Shown: piece by piece, positions 25,167-34,238 of the stretch | How the letters are laid out: every line of letters starts with the position of its first letter | Numbering within the stretch: the first letter of the stretch is position 1 | The notes under the pieces: model-generated | What the model saw: only the letters and a program-made list of their open reading frames with translations | Database searches by the model: none | Told to the model about the DNA's origin: nothing | From: Nocardia flavorosea NBRC 108225 | GTDB taxonomy: Bacteria > Actinomycetota > Actinomycetes > Mycobacteriales > Mycobacteriaceae | DNA: 64,000 nucleotides | Reading direction: 5' to 3' | Assembly (NCBI RefSeq): GCF_001613385.1 | Contig: NZ_BDCG01000017.1 | Location: 62,001 to 126,000 of the forward strand | Program-made: the position numbers and the translations under genes

Positions 25167-26807
25167 TCACGTCCGGTGATTGGTGGCCGGGTTGCCCGCG
25201 GCAGGCTCGGCCACCGGAGATGTGGTGACATGGCCGTCGGCTGTGGGTGTGGTGCGGTGGCGGGCAGCCGACGCGGTGGGGTTGCCGGTCGTCGAGCGCA
25301 CCGGGGCTGAGCGCAGCCGCCGGTGCGTGCGCCAGCGCGCGTTGCGCAGTGCCAGACCGACCAGGCGCCCCGTCCACCGGCCGAAGGGTGGGGCGGCCAG
25401 GCTGGTGATCGGTACGGGCAGATCGGTGCCGACCACCGTGCGATGGTGACTGAAGGTGTCGAATCCGGCTTTGCCGTGGTAGGCGCCCATCCCGCTCTCA
25501 CCGACGCCGCCGAACGGTGCGTCGTCGGGGAACATCTGGATGGCGAATTCGTTGCGCGCCACTCCACCACTGCGGGTATTCGCGACGAAGGTCCGGAAAT
25601 CGGCCCGGTCCGGGCCGTACCAGTAGGCGACCAGCGGCGCGGGCCGTCGGTTGACGTAGTCGATGACCTCGTTCAGGTCCCGGTAGGGCAACACGGTGAG
25701 GACCGGGCCGAACACCTCCTCCGAGGCGATGGCCATCTCGTCGGTCACCTCCCGGACGATCGTCGGCGCGATCTTGCGCAGCTCCGGATCGGGCAGGGCT
25801 TCGCCGGGCGGACCGATCGACTCCACACGAGCGCCACGCTCGCGCGCATCGTCGATCAGCCCGACGACCCGCTCGTAGTTCGCGGTGTTCACCACCGCGG
25901 TGTAGTCGTCATTGCCGATGATTTCGGGGAACATCCGCCGCCAGGCACCGGCCAGGGCGTCGACGAAGGGTTCCATCCGGTCCTGCGGCACCAGCACGTA
26001 ATCCGGGCAGACGCAGACTTGCCCGCCGTTGACCATCCGCGCCCGGGCGATCCGCTCGGCGGCCCGGGTGAGATCGGCGTCGGCGGCGACAACCACCGGG
26101 TTCTTTCCACCGAGCTCCAGTGTCACCGGAACCAGGTTGTGCGCCGCGGCCCGCTGTACGAGCCGGCCGACCCGGGTGGAACCGGTGAAGAACAGGTGGT
26201 CGAACGGCAGTTCGGTGAAGGCCGCGCCCACCTCCGGGCCGCCGGTGACCACCGCGAGCTCGGATTCGTCGAAGTACTGTTCCGCGAGCCGCCGGGTGAG
26301 TTCCGCGGTGTGCGCGGTGATCTCCGACATCTTGATCATCACCCGGTTCCCGGCGGCGAATGCGGTCGCGGCGGGCAGGATCACCAGGTTGAGCGGGAAG
26401 TTCCAGGGTCCGACTATCCCGACCACACCGAGCGGGGACGGCCGGACCTCCGCGCGGATTCCGTACAGGCGCGCCGTCCGGTCCGGCCGCCGCGGGCGCA
26501 TCCAGCGAGCCAGGTGGGAACGGACGTATTCGATGGCGGTCAGCATGCCCATGATCTCGGCGAACAGAGTGCCGGTCCGGGAGCGAGTACCGAAATCCGC
26601 GAGGAGCGCGTCGACATAGGCGTCGGTGTTGTCCAGGACCATGGCGACCAGCCGGTCTATGCGGTCCCGGCGGACCGCGGCACTCGGCGGGCCTTCGCGC
26701 AGAAACGCCTGCCGCTGGGCCGCCAGGACCGCGGCCGGATCGCGGCGTTCGGCCGCCGGTGCGGTCTCGGCCCCTGCCACGGATATCTCCGGGATACTGT
26801 GGTTCAT
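25167..26807 (-). CDS. NAD(P)-dependent aldehyde dehydrogenase (class 3 / coniferyl-aldehyde type)
   Basis: A 546-residue enzyme oxidising an aldehyde to an acid. PLGVVGIVGPWNFPL and FFTGSTRVGR form the cofactor site, LELGGKNPVVV carries the general-base Glu, and the catalytic cysteine is in GGQVCVCPDYV; two Cys are adjacent to the site. The class 3 layout (short N-terminus, EEVFGPVLTVLPY) is clear. The last 60 residues, from THRRLRSAPVRS on, are a Thr/Pro/Ala-rich tail not found in the family. ATG 26807 has GGAG eight bases before it; a GTG at 26813 is too close to that site. It could supply the acid for the ligase that follows 43 bases downstream. Confidence 0.9.
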   Translation of the reverse strand: MNHSIPEISVAGAETAPAAERRDPAAVLAAQRQAFLREGPPSAAVRRDRIDRLVAMVLDNTDAYVDALLADFGTRSRTGTLFAEIMGMLTAIEYVRSHLARWMRPRRPDRTARLYGIRAEVRPSPLGVVGIVGPWNFPLNLVILPAATAFAAGNRVMIKMSEITAHTAELTRRLAEQYFDESELAVVTGGPEVGAAFTELPFDHLFFTGSTRVGRLVQRAAAHNLVPVTLELGGKNPVVVAADADLTRAAERIARARMVNGGQVCVCPDYVLVPQDRMEPFVDALAGAWRRMFPEIIGNDDYTAVVNTANYERVVGLIDDARERGARVESIGPPGEALPDPELRKIAPTIVREVTDEMAIASEEVFGPVLTVLPYRDLNEVIDYVNRRPAPLVAYWYGPDRADFRTFVANTRSGGVARNEFAIQMFPDDAPFGGVGESGMGAYHGKAGFDTFSHHRTVVGTDLPVPITSLAAPPFGRWTGRLVGLALRNARWRTHRRLRSAPVRSTTGNPTASAARHRTTPTADGHVTTSPVAEPAAGNPATNHRT

Positions 26808-26868
26808 CGACACGCTCCGAGGTAGCTCTCGCCCGCCGGGCGGTGGAGAAGGATTGACGTACGCACTG

Positions 26869-27678
26869 TCAGCCGAGGTCCAGGGGACCGCCGTCGATCA
26901 CGGCGCCGAGCCGGCCGATATCGATGCCCAGATCCGCCGTCGCCGCCCGGCAGGCCGCCACATCCTTGCGCAGGAAGGGCGCCACTACCTGTTCGAACGT
27001 CGTCAGCCCGCCGGTCCGGCCGATCGAACCGGCGGCGAAGCTCCGGCCGCTGGATACGGCCAAGGCGTCCAGCAGCTGCTGCTCCCCGATCCCGAGGCGG
27101 GTGCCCAGTTCGAGTGCGGCGGCGGCCATCTGGGCGTTCGCCGCGAACAGGGCGTTGTTCACCAGTTTGACGCTCAACGCGGTGCCGAGCGCACCGGTCG
27201 CGATAACGGTGCCGGCATACGATTCGAGCACCGGCCGGGCCCGCGCGACCGCGTCCGCGTCACCACCGAGCAGCACGGTGAGTTTTCCGGCGGCGATATC
27301 GTCGGCCGAACCGCTCACCGGCCCGTCCAGCAGCGCCGGGCCGCCGGGATGGCCTGCGACCAGATCGGTCACGGTGCTCACCGTCCCGGTGGTGTGCGAG
27401 ACCACGACTGCCTCGCGCGGTGCCGCGGCGAGCACCCCGTCGGACCCGGCGAGGACCTCGACGAGCTGGGCATCGGAGAACAGGCAGGCGATCACGATAT
27501 CGGCCGACGATGCGGCCGCGTCGGCGGAATCGACCACCGTCGCCCCGCCCTCGCGCAGCCGTTTCCGCACCGAGTCACGCCGGGCGTACACCTGCACCCG
27601 GTGGCCCGCGGCAACCAGCCGGTACACCATCGGCTCCCCCATACGGCCTGCCCCGACAAACCCGACGACCTGCGACAT
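26869..27678 (-). CDS. Beta-hydroxyacid dehydrogenase (3-hydroxyisobutyrate dehydrogenase family)
   Basis: A 269-residue NAD(P)-binding protein. GFVGAGRMGEPM at residues 5-16 is the dinucleotide motif, DGPVSGSADDIAAGKLTVL the substrate loop, and the catalytic Lys is in LSVKLVNNALFAAN. The family oxidises 3-hydroxyacids or reduces semialdehydes. ATG 27678 has GAGGAG upstream; the long open frame continuing to 28368 is a shadow of the intergenic region. First gene of the operon with the aldehyde dehydrogenase and FadD19-like ligase; a phased operator lies about 190 bp upstream. Confidence 0.88.
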   Translation of the reverse strand: MSQVVGFVGAGRMGEPMVYRLVAAGHRVQVYARRDSVRKRLREGGATVVDSADAAASSADIVIACLFSDAQLVEVLAGSDGVLAAAPREAVVVSHTTGTVSTVTDLVAGHPGGPALLDGPVSGSADDIAAGKLTVLLGGDADAVARARPVLESYAGTVIATGALGTALSVKLVNNALFAANAQMAAAALELGTRLGIGEQQLLDALAVSSGRSFAAGSIGRTGGLTTFEQVVAPFLRKDVAACRAATADLGIDIGRLGAVIDGGPLDLG

Positions 27679-27870
27679 CGACGCTCCTCGCTCGCGATCG
27701 GCCCGAGCTCGCCACCGCACGGCCCGGCGGGGGCGATATCCGGACAGAGACACATCCAGTAACACCAACAGTAGCACCGTCGGCGCAGCCCGGGGGTCAG
27801 TTCGCGAATTCCACCGGCACACGCCGCAACTCGACGCCGACCCCGGCGAGACCCACCCTTTCACCGACAA

Positions 27871-27901
27871 TACCGTTGCGCTTACGATAATAGATACAAT
27901 A
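27871..27901. promoter_or_regulatory. Triple 12-bp-phased operator
   Basis: TACCGTT (27871), TACGATA (27883) and TACAATA (27895) at exact 12-bp steps, in an AT-rich island within otherwise GC-rich DNA, between the dehydrogenase operon (minus, starts 27678) and the MaoC remnant and thiolase (plus). No gene was recognised in the rest of 27679-27987. Confidence 0.65.
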
Positions 27902-27987
27902 CGTATTTCCAGTCGGCTTCTCGCCGAACCAGCGCGGTCGGCGCGGCCGTGCGCGTGATGCGGGCCTTCGCCCGACGACGGTTGGGA

Positions 27988-28170
27988 AACTGCTGATGCG
28001 GTCCAGCGCCGCCACCGCGAACACACACCGGATCCACTACGACTGGCCGTACGATACCGGGGCGAAGGGGTATCCGGGCTGGCCGTGCACGGCCCGCTGA
28101 TGACCCTCGCACTCGCCGAGACCATCCGCCTCGACCGGCCCGGTACCGGGCCGGCACGGTTAAAGCACCG
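27988..28170 (+). pseudogene. Remnant of a MaoC/HTD2-like acyl-CoA dehydratase
   Basis: From about 27990 one frame reads LLMRSSAATANTHRIHYDWP then YDTGAKGYPG, and the next frame LAVHGPLMTLALAETIRLD and RLKHRHLS. HRIHYD and VHGPL are the hallmark motifs of FAS1-like/HTD2 hydratases (catalytic His in HYD). There is no start, a one-base shift near 28060, and the sequence dissolves after about 28170. It lies between the operator and the thiolase, so the promoter probably once drove a hydratase-thiolase operon. Confidence 0.65.
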
Positions 28171-28333
28171 CCACCTCTCCCACTGTTCTGCCCCGGTAGC
28201 GCGCGCATCGGCCGTCATACGGATTCCGGTGCCGACCTCGCCGGCGCCCTCACCAGCACAGCCGGCCCCGGCGGCGACCCGCGGACCCATACCGTTCTGC
28301 ACGCCGATTTCCCTGCTCTTGGAGACTGAACCC

Positions 28334-29545
28334 ATGCGTGAAGTAGTGATCTGCGAACCGGTCCGCACCCCGATCGGGCGTTACGGCGGGATATTCGCCG
28401 GTCTCAGCGCGGTCGACCTCGGCGCCACCGCGCTGCGCGGCCTGCTGAGCCGCACCGGGCTGGACCCGGCGCTCGTCCAGGACGTCATCGTCGGCCACTG
28501 CTACCCGTCCAGCGAGGCCCCGGCCATCGGTCGGGTCATCGCCCTCGACGCCGGGCTGCCGGTTACGGTGGGTGGTATGCAGATCGACCGCCGCTGCGGG
28601 TCCGGCCTGCAGGCCGTGATCCAGGCGGTGCTGCAGGTGGGCAGCGGATCGCACGACCTGGTAGTCGCCGGTGGCGCCGAAAGCATGAGCAATGCCTCGT
28701 TCTTCTCCATGGATATGCGCTGGGGCGGCGCTCGTGGGGGCGTCCGGATCCACGACAGTCTGGTGCGGGGTCGCGAAACGGCGGGCGGGCAGCACTATCC
28801 GGTACCCGGCGGGATGCTGGAGACCGCGGAGAATCTGCGCCGCACCTACGCAATCCCCCGCGAGGAACAGGACCGCCTGGCCGTGCGCTCCCATCAGCGC
28901 GCCATTGCGGCGGCCGAGAGCGGCGCCGGCGCCGAGCAGATCGTGCCCACCACGGTCCGGTCCCGGGACGGCGAGAACGTCATCGAACGAGACGAACATC
29001 CGCGCGCGGACACCACGGTCGAGGCGCTGGCCCGGCTGAAACCGGTGCGCGCGAAACTCGACCCGGAATCGACGGTGACGGCCGGTAATTCCAGCGGCCA
29101 GAACGACGCAGCCGCCATGTGCCTGGTCACCACCCGTGACCGCGCCGAACAGCTCGGCCTCACCCCACTGGTGAAGCTCGCCTCATGGGCCGCCGCCGGC
29201 GTGGAACCGAAGGTGATGGGGATCGGCCCGGTCCCCGCCACCGAGGCGGCACTCGGCCTGGCCGGTCTCACTCTCGCCGATATCGACCTGATCGAACTCA
29301 ACGAGGCCTTCGCCGCCCAGGCACTGGCAGTGTTGCGCGAATGGAACTTCGGTGACGCCGACCTCGAACGGACCAATGTGCACGGTTCCGGAATCTGGCT
29401 GGGCCATCCGGTGGGCGCCACCGGTGGCCGAATGCTGGCCACCCTCGCCCGAGAGATGCACCACCGAGACGCGCGATACGGTCTGGAGACGATGTGTATC
29501 GGCGGCGGTCAGGGCCTGGCCGCAATCTTCGAGAAGGTGGCCTGA
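28334..29545 (+). CDS. Acetyl-CoA acetyltransferase (thiolase)
   Basis: A 403-residue degradative-type thiolase catalysing CoA-dependent cleavage of 3-ketoacyl-CoA. The nucleophile Cys88 is in DRRCGSGLQA, NEAFAAQALAVLREW carries the Asn-Glu, GHPVGATGGR the His, and the second Cys is in CIGGGQGLA. EPVRTPIGRYGGIF is the normal N-terminus. ATG 28334 has a GGAG nine bases before; the open frame upstream is the MaoC remnant. No other gene follows before the aldehyde dehydrogenase at 30411. Confidence 0.93.
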   Translation: MREVVICEPVRTPIGRYGGIFAGLSAVDLGATALRGLLSRTGLDPALVQDVIVGHCYPSSEAPAIGRVIALDAGLPVTVGGMQIDRRCGSGLQAVIQAVLQVGSGSHDLVVAGGAESMSNASFFSMDMRWGGARGGVRIHDSLVRGRETAGGQHYPVPGGMLETAENLRRTYAIPREEQDRLAVRSHQRAIAAAESGAGAEQIVPTTVRSRDGENVIERDEHPRADTTVEALARLKPVRAKLDPESTVTAGNSSGQNDAAAMCLVTTRDRAEQLGLTPLVKLASWAAAGVEPKVMGIGPVPATEAALGLAGLTLADIDLIELNEAFAAQALAVLREWNFGDADLERTNVHGSGIWLGHPVGATGGRMLATLAREMHHRDARYGLETMCIGGGQGLAAIFEKVA

Positions 29546-30173
29546 CCGTGTCCACACCGCAACCGGCCGACGATTCGATCGACCCGAACAGCCCCGTAGC
29601 GGACGCCGGATATGTCTGCTGCAAAACCGGCCCTGACCGGGCAACTGCCGCCCGGCGCCGGCGCTATCCCGATATGGCCCCGGACCGGCGATTTACCGGT
29701 AAGCGCCGGCGCAGGCAGCGTCGATCATTGCGACCAGTGCGAGCGCTCGGCGCCCCGTCGCCTGCTCCACTGGTCCGGGCGGCAGTCGCCGTCCGATCGG
29801 CGGGGGCTCCGGGTGGCGGACCGGTCGGTGCCTGCTCACCGGGTGGGCGGGGCGCGTTGTGGGCACCGCGGACCAGGATGGACGGGTCGTTGTTCGAGCA
29901 GAAGGTGTACAGGTACGGTTCCCGGTAGCCGGCCCGGGACGGCGCGTGGCGGGGCAGGCTCGGCGACGGCGACCACCCCGCCGCGCGCCAGATCCACCGC
30001 GCGGACCTGCCCGACGGGACGCCGCGCACCGTCACCGGCCGGACCTTCGCCTGCGCCGGGAGGTTCAGCGCGTTGGCGAAGTCGTCCGGCAGGACCGTCG
30101 GCCGGTGCCCGGGAACCCACGCGGATCATCATCTGCCGAACGTCTCGAGTCCGCACCGCACCGGCGAACACAC

Positions 30174-30194
30174 CTACTGTAGATTTTACAGTCA
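30174..30194. promoter_or_regulatory. 21-bp operator (TACTGTA-N5-TACAGTC)
   Basis: Half-sites at 30175 and 30187, 12 bp apart, forming CTACTGTA-GATTT-TACAGTCA. It lies 220-240 bp before the aldehyde dehydrogenase start and 160 bp before a second operator; it may have served a lost gene on the minus strand. Confidence 0.65.
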
Positions 30195-30334
30195 CTGAGA
30201 CCATGGAGCCTGTTCCGGAAACAGGAGAGCAAACGACGCAAAAGGCGTGACATAGAGCGAACCGCACCGGGAATCCACTGTCAGTGGCGGTCTTATCCCA
30301 GGAATCCGCCGAGACAACTCTTACCGAAGCTGCC

Positions 30335-30367
30335 ATACCGTAATATATACGGTTACCTATACGGTAA
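30335..30367. promoter_or_regulatory. Triple 12-bp-phased operator upstream of aldehyde dehydrogenase
   Basis: TACCGTA (30336), TACGGTT (30348) and TACGGTA (30360): three nearly perfect half-sites at 12-bp steps inside a very AT-rich segment, 43 bp before the GTG of the aldehyde dehydrogenase. Two overlapping 21-bp dyads can be drawn. Confidence 0.75.
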
Positions 30368-30410
30368 TGGAATCCGCGGGCCCGGTGCGCCTGCGGGACA
30401 GGAGGACGAT

Positions 30411-31952
30411 GTGAGCGAGGTCGATGGGCAGAACAGCGCCCCCAGTACGGAACTGGGCCACCGGGCAGGCGAACGGGCCGAATCCCGCATGCTCATCGGC
30501 GCGGAGCTGGTATCGGCCGCCTCGGGCGAGGCGTTCGACAACGTCGGCCCCGCCACCGGACAGGTGCTCGGCAGTACCGCCGCGTCCGGCGCCGGCGATA
30601 TGCTCCGCGCGATCGCCGCGGCCCGGCACGCCTTCGACAAGACCGACTGGTCCACGAACCGGGCACTGCGGCAGCGCTGCCTGGAACAACTACAGCAGGC
30701 GCTGGAAGCCGAGAGCGAATTCCTACGCGAGGAACTAGTGGCCGAGGTCGGCTGCCCCATCGCCACCACGCGGATCGCCCAGTTGGACTGGCCGCTGGCC
30801 GAAGCGCTGCGTTACCCGGCCGGTTTGATCGATGAATTCCAGTGGGAGCGTGAGCTGTTCGGCGGTGGACTGTTCGGTGACCGCAACGTACGCACGGTCG
30901 TCCAGGAGCCGGTGGGGGTGGTCGCCGCGATCTGCCCATCGAACTTCCCGGTCGAGGTGGTGCTCAACAAGCTGGGCCCGGCGCTGGCCGCGGGCAATAC
31001 GGTGGTGCTGAAGCCGGACCCGAACACGCCGTGGAACGCGACCCGGCTCGGCCGGCTCGTCGCCGAGCGCACCGATTTCCCCGCCGGTGTGGTGAATGTC
31101 GTCCCTACCCCGTCGAACGAGGTGGCCGAACTGCTGGCCACCGATCCGCGCGTCGATCTCATCTCCTTCACGGGTTCGACCGCGGTCGGCCGCATGCTCA
31201 TGCGCCGCGGCGCCGACACCATGAAGCGGACATTTCTCGAACTGGGCGGCAAATCCGCCCTCATCGTCTGCGAGGACGCCGATCCCCGGGCCGCGCTGCG
31301 CAGCGCGGCCCGTGTCTGCGTGCACGCCGGGCAGGCCTGCGCCGCGACGAGCCGCATGCTGGTGCACCGATCGATTTTCGACGAGATGATCAGCGGTGTC
31401 GCGGCCGCATTCCAGGCGGTCCCCGTGGGCGACCCGGCGCTGCCGGAAACCATGGTCGGGCCGTTGATCAGCGCGGCCCAGCGCGCCAAGGTACTCGATG
31501 CCTATGACCGGGCGGTCCGCGACGGCGCCCGCCTGGTCATCGGCGGCGGCACGCCGAAAGATCTGCCGCCCCATCTGGCCGACGGCCACTACGTCGAACC
31601 GACCGTATTCGTCTGCGAGGACCCGAGCCTGCCCATCGCGCGGGAGGAAATCTTCGGGCCGGTGCTGGTGATGACGCCGTTCACCGACGACGACGAGGCG
31701 GTACGGCTCGCCAACGACAGCGAATACGGTCTCGCCGGCGCGGTGCTCTCCGCCTCGGCCGACCGCGGAATCGGTATCGCGCGCCGGATCCGGACCGGGG
31801 CCGTCGGGGTCAACGGCGGCATGTACTACGGCGCCGACGCCCCGTTCGGCGGTTACAAGAACAGCGGTGTGGGCCGGCAATGCGGTCTCGAGGGCTTCCA
31901 GCAGTACCTCGAAACGAAGACCATCGGTCATCGGGTCGCGGCCCGCGACTGA
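30411..31952 (+). CDS. Aldehyde dehydrogenase (class 1/2 superfamily)
   Basis: A 513-residue NAD(P)-dependent aldehyde dehydrogenase. VVAAICPSNFPVEVVLNKLG and VVLKPDPNTPWNA form the cofactor pocket; FTGSTAVGRML, FLELGGKSALIV (general base) and the nucleophile in HAGQACAATSRM follow; EEIFGPVLVMTPF and PFGGYKNSGVGRQCGLEG close the fold. GTG 30411 has GGAGGA four bases before. It is controlled, by position, by the triple operator at 30335. Probably oxidises an aldehyde of the catabolic pathway; a mycofactocin-type SDR remnant follows directly. Confidence 0.92.
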   Translation: MSEVDGQNSAPSTELGHRAGERAESRMLIGAELVSAASGEAFDNVGPATGQVLGSTAASGAGDMLRAIAAARHAFDKTDWSTNRALRQRCLEQLQQALEAESEFLREELVAEVGCPIATTRIAQLDWPLAEALRYPAGLIDEFQWERELFGGGLFGDRNVRTVVQEPVGVVAAICPSNFPVEVVLNKLGPALAAGNTVVLKPDPNTPWNATRLGRLVAERTDFPAGVVNVVPTPSNEVAELLATDPRVDLISFTGSTAVGRMLMRRGADTMKRTFLELGGKSALIVCEDADPRAALRSAARVCVHAGQACAATSRMLVHRSIFDEMISGVAAAFQAVPVGDPALPETMVGPLISAAQRAKVLDAYDRAVRDGARLVIGGGTPKDLPPHLADGHYVEPTVFVCEDPSLPIAREEIFGPVLVMTPFTDDDEAVRLANDSEYGLAGAVLSASADRGIGIARRIRTGAVGVNGGMYYGADAPFGGYKNSGVGRQCGLEGFQQYLETKTIGHRVAARD

Positions 31953-32003
31953 CCATTCACACAGACAGACACGATCACAGAACAATCGGAAGGACGGTCC
32001 GGG

Positions 32004-32173
32004 AAAAAACTGGATGGCAAGGTCGCGGTGGTCTCGGGCGCCGCGCGCGGGCAGGGACGGTCACACGCGGTCGAACTCGCCGCGGCGGGGCGAGTGTTAT
32101 CGCGCTCGATATCTGCGCGGATCTCGAGGGCAACACCTACCCGCTGGCGCGACCGGAGGATCTGGAGGAAACC
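32004..32173 (+). pseudogene. N-terminal remnant of a mycofactocin-coupled SDR
   Basis: Reads KLDGKVAVVSGAARGQGRSH and AVELAAAG in one frame, then after a one-base loss ASVIALDICADLEGNTYPLA and PEDLEET. GAARGQGRSHA with LDICAD is the signature of SDRs that use non-exchangeable NAD and the redox carrier mycofactocin. Only about 60 of 270 residues remain, and no start codon is left. The sequence is cut at about 32173 by the 3' side of a crotonase gene on the other strand. Confidence 0.8.
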
Positions 32174-32606
32174 GCAGGCAAACCGAATCGCGCGGTCCGC
32201 GAGGCCACGGCGAGATCGCAGCTCAGCCCAAGTTCGAAGCCGCCACCGTGCGCAAAACCTTCGACCGCCGCGATGAGGGGTTTGGTGCGGCGGCGCTGGA
32301 TGAGCCCAGCGATTCCGCCCAGGGGCGTGGGTTCCCCGGGGCCGGTGGCCAAGTCGGCGCCGGCGCAGAAGAACTCCGCACCGCCGGTGGGCACCGCACA
32401 CCACAGATCGGGATCGTCTTCCAATTCGTTGAACGCGGCGTCCAGACCGGCGGTGATCGATGGGTCGATAGCGTTGCGTTTCGCCGTCCGCGTCATCGTG
32501 ATGATCTGCACACGGCCGCGCCGTTCGACAGCGACAGCGTCCAGACCGGTCACGACACGGTCCCCGGGGCAGCGGCATCGGTCATCCGGGGTCGGTGGTC
32601 GGCCAT
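32174..32606 (-). pseudogene. N-terminal half of an enoyl-CoA hydratase, frameshifted and truncated
   Basis: ATG 32606 (with GAAGGA upstream) begins MADHRPRMTDAAAPGTV; one base later the frame shifts and continues TGLDAVAVERRGRVQIITMT, FFCAGADLATGPG and GFAHGGGFELGLSCDLAVAS, ending at ARFGLPAV. The second half of the fold (about 100 residues) is missing: at about 32174 the sequence becomes the reverse of the SDR remnant. So two convergent genes have lost their 3' ends at one shared point. Confidence 0.8.
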
Positions 32607-32713
32607 GGTTCGTCCTTCGCGGTAGGAGCTTGTCGCTGCCCGAAACTGTGCCATAACCACACCGCGGCGAAATACGGCGACGGGATATCGAGTTGTCCGG
32701 CGCCGCATCCGGC

Positions 32714-34210
32714 TCACGGAACGATTGCCGAGCGTGTCACCGGTTGCGGTACTTCCTGTCGCGCGAAGATCCCGCGACGCAGGGCAGTGAGCAGGGCGTC
32801 GCGTGTCTCGTCCGGGCGGATGAGCTCGTCGAAACCCATATGCTCAGCGGAGTGGTAGGACGCCAGTAGTTCCCTCTCCCGCAACTGCGCAGCGATATCT
32901 TCGTCCGCGCCCGAGGCCAGCCCGAGGGCCGCCGCGCTCATCGCCCCCATGGTCGCGCCGGGGTAGGCGAAGGTCGCTGTCTGATCGTCGAAACCGATCA
33001 GCGACATGACCATCGAACCGAACCCGTACGCCTTGCGCAGCGTAACGTGCAGTTTGATCGTGGTCGCCGTGGTCTGGGCGACGAACATCCGGGCGCCCGC
33101 GCGCAGCACGCCTTCGCGTTCGGATTCACTGCCGGGCAGCATGCCGGGATTATCGGCGAGGAATACCAGTGGCAGGTGGAAGGAATCCGCCACCGAGATG
33201 AAATGCGCGGCCTTGTCGGCGGCTGCGGCGTCGATGGAGCCGGCGAGTACCTGCGGCTGGTTGGCGACCACCGCCACCGGATGCCCGCCGAGATGGGCGA
33301 GGGCGCAGACGATCGCGGTGCCGTAGCCGGGCTGGACCTCGAACCAGTCCGGGGTGTCGAACACCGCGTCGAGGACGGCCCGGATGTCGTAGGTGTTGCG
33401 GTTGTCCCGCGAGATGATGTCCAGCAGTTCGGGGGTCGGCCGCGGTTCGGTGGAACCGTCGGAGAGCAGCGCGGGCGGATACGACCATGCGCTGGAGGGG
33501 AAATAGGACAGATACCGCCGGATATCGTCGAGTGCGTCCTCGTCGTTGTCGGCCAGGTTGTGGATCAGGCCGCTCGGCACCGCGACGCCCGGGCCGCCGA
33601 GGTCTTCTTTGCTGATGTCCTCGCCCGTCGATTCCCGGACTACCGGCGGGCCCGCGGTGAAAATGGCGCCCTGCCGGCTCATGATCGCGAAATCCGATAC
33701 CGGGGCGATGAGCGCGCCGTGGCCGGCCGAGGCGCCGAGTACCCCGGTGACCATCGGTACCCGGCCCGAACACCGGGCCTGGGCGAGCAGATCGGTGGGG
33801 GTCCGTCCGTAGTGCGCGCCGGTGGGCCGGAACCCCGCGCCCTCCAGCAGCATCACCAGCGGGACCTTGTTTCGAACGGCGAGTTCGGCCAGACGATAGC
33901 GTTTGGCGTTGCTGCCCGGCGCGATGGTTCCCGCCACGGTGGTGAAATCCTCCGCGCCGACCATGACCGGCGCCCCATCGATCAGGCCCGAGCCGGTGAC
34001 GACGGCGTCGGCGGCGATCTCACCGCCGACCAGCGAACCGAACTCCTGGAACGTCCCGGGATCGAGCAGGTGCGCGATCCGCTCCCGCGCCGTCAGCTTC
34101 CCTTTCGCCCGGTGTTTGGCCACCCGCTCGGGACCGCCCATGGCCGCCGACCGCTCCCGGCGGCCGTCGAGATCCTCCAGCGTTTCCTTCCAGCCTCGCG
34201 CATCTGTCAT
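32714..34210 (-). CDS. Acyl-CoA carboxylase carboxyltransferase (beta) subunit
   Basis: A 498-residue carboxyltransferase that moves CO2 from carboxybiotin to an acyl-CoA. Visible are RAKGKLTARERIAHLLDPG, DFTTVAGTIAPGSNAKRYRL, LLEGAGFRPTG, TGVLGASAGHGALIAPVSDF (first oxyanion region) and FLADNPGMLPGSESEREGVL with GATMGAMSAAALG (second domain). No biotin carboxylase or biotin carrier is encoded in the window, so it needs an alpha subunit from elsewhere. ATG 34210 has AGAGGGATAAGA upstream. It follows a small zinc-site protein by 28 bases and shares its promoter, next to the operator at 34663. Confidence 0.92.
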   Translation of the reverse strand: MTDARGWKETLEDLDGRRERSAAMGGPERVAKHRAKGKLTARERIAHLLDPGTFQEFGSLVGGEIAADAVVTGSGLIDGAPVMVGAEDFTTVAGTIAPGSNAKRYRLAELAVRNKVPLVMLLEGAGFRPTGAHYGRTPTDLLAQARCSGRVPMVTGVLGASAGHGALIAPVSDFAIMSRQGAIFTAGPPVVRESTGEDISKEDLGGPGVAVPSGLIHNLADNDEDALDDIRRYLSYFPSSAWSYPPALLSDGSTEPRPTPELLDIISRDNRNTYDIRAVLDAVFDTPDWFEVQPGYGTAIVCALAHLGGHPVAVVANQPQVLAGSIDAAAADKAAHFISVADSFHLPLVFLADNPGMLPGSESEREGVLRAGARMFVAQTTATTIKLHVTLRKAYGFGSMVMSLIGFDDQTATFAYPGATMGAMSAAALGLASGADEDIAAQLRERELLASYHSAEHMGFDELIRPDETRDALLTALRRGIFARQEVPQPVTRSAIVP

Positions 34211-34238
34211 TCTTATCCCTCTCAGCGCAGTGGTCGGC

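Larger units (their letters stand above)
29546..30410. other. 865-bp stretch without a convincing gene; two operators
   Basis: Open frames exist on both strands (for example minus 29664-30035 and 29836-30336) but none has a start signal and family motifs. The minus strand has short coding-like phrases in different frames (PDDFANALNLPAQAKVRPV; REPYLYTFCSNNDPSILVRG), perhaps an eroded gene that I cannot name. Two copies of the TACNGTA operator lie near its right end, at 30174 and 30335. Confidence 0.5.

Noticed and set aside
29664..30336. Overlapping minus-strand frames as genes
   Set aside because: No start signal, no complete domain, and coding-like phrases change frame several times; kept only as a possible eroded gene.
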